Below are positions 62,564 through 64,000 of a DNA stretch of 64,000 nt, in pieces; positions within the stretch are counted from its first letter, which is position 1; every line of letters begins with the position of its first letter. A program made the translations under genes and the position numbers. Location: contig NZ_PDKF01000004.1 in NCBI RefSeq assembly GCF_004118855.1, forward strand, positions 159,911 through 223,910, given 5' to 3'. A model generated the notes under the pieces. That model saw nothing but the letters and a program-made list of their open reading frames with translations. It searched no databases and was not told the DNA's origin. This DNA is from Arcobacter sp. CECT 8983 (lineage in GTDB: Bacteria > Campylobacterota > Campylobacteria > Campylobacterales > Arcobacteraceae).

Positions 62564-64000
62564 AATTCAACTTATAATGATTTTCTAATTTTTTCTTTAA
62601 TTTATTTACAATTTTGAAACTATCTTTTAATAAATCTTTTTCCATTATAGTTAAAGTATCAGGATCAATATAATTATCAATTACTTGCCCTGAATCTAAT
62701 TTTTCAATATTTGATTTTAATTTCAAAGAACATAAGTAGTTAAATGCTTCTGTTAGTTCATCTGCAAAATCTTCAGTGAATACTTTTTTATCTGTTAACT
62801 CTTTTATTCTTTTAAGAGTATTTGCACGCATAAGTTTATTTTCTAATGAAAGTGCTCTAATTCCTTGAACAACAATAAAAATACCACCTCTTTTTATATC
62901 TAATTCATGTTCATGCTCTTTATTTTTTGAATCAAAAACAAAGCCATCAAAGAATCCTAAAGGAACATCAAAGTCCATAACTATTTTTGCAAAATGCATA
63001 AAGAAACTTTTTGAGTCAGAACAAACTTTGAACATAAATTGTTTTAATTCATCTAAAAGTTCTCTATCTCCTGAAGCACATATTGCATCATAAAAAATTG
63101 CTAAATTCATATAACTATCTGGTTCTGGCTTGTTGATCCAGTCATAAATTAAGTCTTTGAACTCTTGTTGTGTTCTGCACCAGTAAGAGTTTGAAAGCAT
63201 AATATTACCTTCACATCTAGGAAAACCAAAATCAACTAATGTTTCAGTATATGAAGATGTAAATTTTTCTAATTCTTCTTTTGTGATACTACACTCATCT
63301 GAAATAATTAAGGCATTATCTTGGTCTGTTTTTAAAACTTGTTCACCTCTACCTTCACTTCCCATAACAATAAGTGAAGATTTTCCTATTAGCTCTTTTG
63401 GTGCTGTCATAATAAAAAGTTTATTCATAACTTTTCTATTTAATTGGTTGATTAATTTAGATATAAATGAAACCTTCACACCTTTTGCGTATAAAGATTT
63501 TATAATTTTTAATAACGATTGACTGGCAATCTTTAGTTCTTCAATAGTATTTGCTCTTGTAATTTCATTTGATACAGAAAAAGTATGAGTTGCAAAGAAA
63601 GAAGATAATGATATCTGGTCTAAAATACCAACTATTTCGTTATTATTATCTTTAACAACTAATCTTTTTAACCCATGTTTTGTCATTAGTAATTGGGCAT
63701 TAAATAAAAAGTCATTTTCATTTACATATTTTAATCCAGAATTAGATATTTTTCCAACACTATCATCAAAACTCATTCTATTTAAAATCACTTTTTCTCT
63801 AAAATCTGAATCAGTAACTATATGAATCTCTTTGTTTTCATCTTCAAGTAAAAGTGTAGGAACCTTTGCTTCTTTTAATTTTGTAACAGCTTCAAAAATA
63901 GAAGTCTCAAAAGGTAAAATTAGTGCTTCATGTACTCTTGCATCTTTAACTTTTGCAATCATTAAATTTGCTAACTCTTTATTTTTTTCGTGATGAATAT
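62556..64000 (-). CDS. DUF294/CBS nucleotidyltransferase-like protein, 5' end outside the window
   Basis: The frame stays open past the ATG at 63962 to the right edge ('IHHEKNKELANLMIAKVKDARVHEAL'), so that Met is probably internal and the gene continues beyond 64000. In the visible ~481 residues there is a CBS pair (~15-140), then a nucleotidyltransferase-like DUF294 domain with 'IVMGSEGRGEQVLKTDQDNALI' (Gly-Ser and Asp-x-Asp), and a C-terminal helical DUF294_C domain. Full-length members usually begin with a cyclic-nucleotide-binding domain, expected just outside. It probably senses nucleotides and modifies an unknown target. Confidence 0.85.
   Translation of the reverse strand, partial: IHHEKNKELANLMIAKVKDARVHEALILPFETSIFEAVTKLKEAKVPTLLLEDENKEIHIVTDSDFREKVILNRMSFDDSVGKISNSGLKYVNENDFLFNAQLLMTKHGLKRLVVKDNNNEIVGILDQISLSSFFATHTFSVSNEITRANTIEELKIASQSLLKIIKSLYAKGVKVSFISKLINQLNRKVMNKLFIMTAPKELIGKSSLIVMGSEGRGEQVLKTDQDNALIISDECSITKEELEKFTSSYTETLVDFGFPRCEGNIMLSNSYWCRTQQEFKDLIYDWINKPEPDSYMNLAIFYDAICASGDRELLDELKQFMFKVCSDSKSFFMHFAKIVMDFDVPLGFFDGFVFDSKNKEHEHELDIKRGGIFIVVQGIRALSLENKLMRANTLKRIKELTDKKVFTEDFADELTEAFNYLCSLKLKSNIEKLDSGQVIDNYIDPDTLTIMEKDLLKDSFKIVNKLKKKLENHYKLNYV

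Overview
The window is a 64 kb piece of an AT-rich bacterial chromosome (roughly 30% GC by eye) with tightly packed genes, short intergenic gaps and TTA/AAA-rich codon use. The gene content points to the Campylobacterota, most likely an Arcobacter-group bacterium. Supporting features are histidine kinases with the HQWRQPL phospho-acceptor box, a MutS with a C-terminal HNH domain, a COG0402 amidohydrolase typical of the futalosine menaquinone route, a CheW/CheY/PAS sensory cluster and the aroQ-amidohydrolase-sppA block. No rRNA, tRNA, CRISPR array, insertion sequence or prophage was recognised. The window is mostly core chromosome with a few accessory or regulatory curiosities.

Layout, left to right. 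1-2550: the end of a PAS sensory protein, then CheW, a CheY-like receiver and a receiver-PAS-coiled-coil protein. 2563-5184: a periplasmic cyclophilin, a thioredoxin-like [2Fe-2S] ferredoxin, panD, a YbaB/EbfC protein and an isoprenyl diphosphate synthase. 5212-7195: groES-groEL behind a near-consensus promoter and a CIRCE operator. 7207-7711: a non-coding region with two modular 47-bp repeats, several hairpins and two terminators. 7712-19041: housekeeping genes (Cys-cluster protein, IMPase, glmS, metK, accD, rlmH, dksA-like, a membrane protein, dus, prmA, ftsH). 19180-24593: a compact signalling operon of histidine kinase, receiver/PAS/HD-GYP protein and a second histidine kinase with a large extracytoplasmic sensor.

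24661-35065: a phosphatidylserine-decarboxylase-like protein lacking the pyruvoyl serine. Next comes leuA, preceded by a consensus promoter and a 25-residue leader peptide with four consecutive leucine codons. An apparent six-gene operon follows: K+ channel with an RCK domain, TrkA-N protein, DUF1538 membrane protein with a PII-like tail, thioredoxin, haem-binding c-type protein and the MutS-HNH fusion. 35083-40344 (minus strand): a haem-motif diguanylate cyclase, an MFS transporter, hisA, hisH and a ComF-type phosphoribosyltransferase. 40402-46052: an ArsR repressor with its operator, a Zn/Cd P-type ATPase, a YceI protein and a frameshifted TonB receptor behind a probable Fur box. 46130-54000 (minus): lepA, an OmpA protein, prs, two different mnmA genes in tandem, folK and an M24 peptidase. 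54066-58208 (plus): aroQ, an aminofutalosine-deaminase-like amidohydrolase, sppA and a DEAD-box helicase. 58274-64000 (minus): ackA, pta, a second ackA, a DnaQ-like exonuclease and a DUF294/CBS protein that runs off the right edge.

The observations most worth following are the leucine leader peptide upstream of leuA, the K+ channel/DUF1538-PII/thioredoxin/haem/MutS-HNH operon, the serine-less Psd homologue, the modular repeats downstream of groEL, and the tandem MnmA pair of two apparent sub-types.
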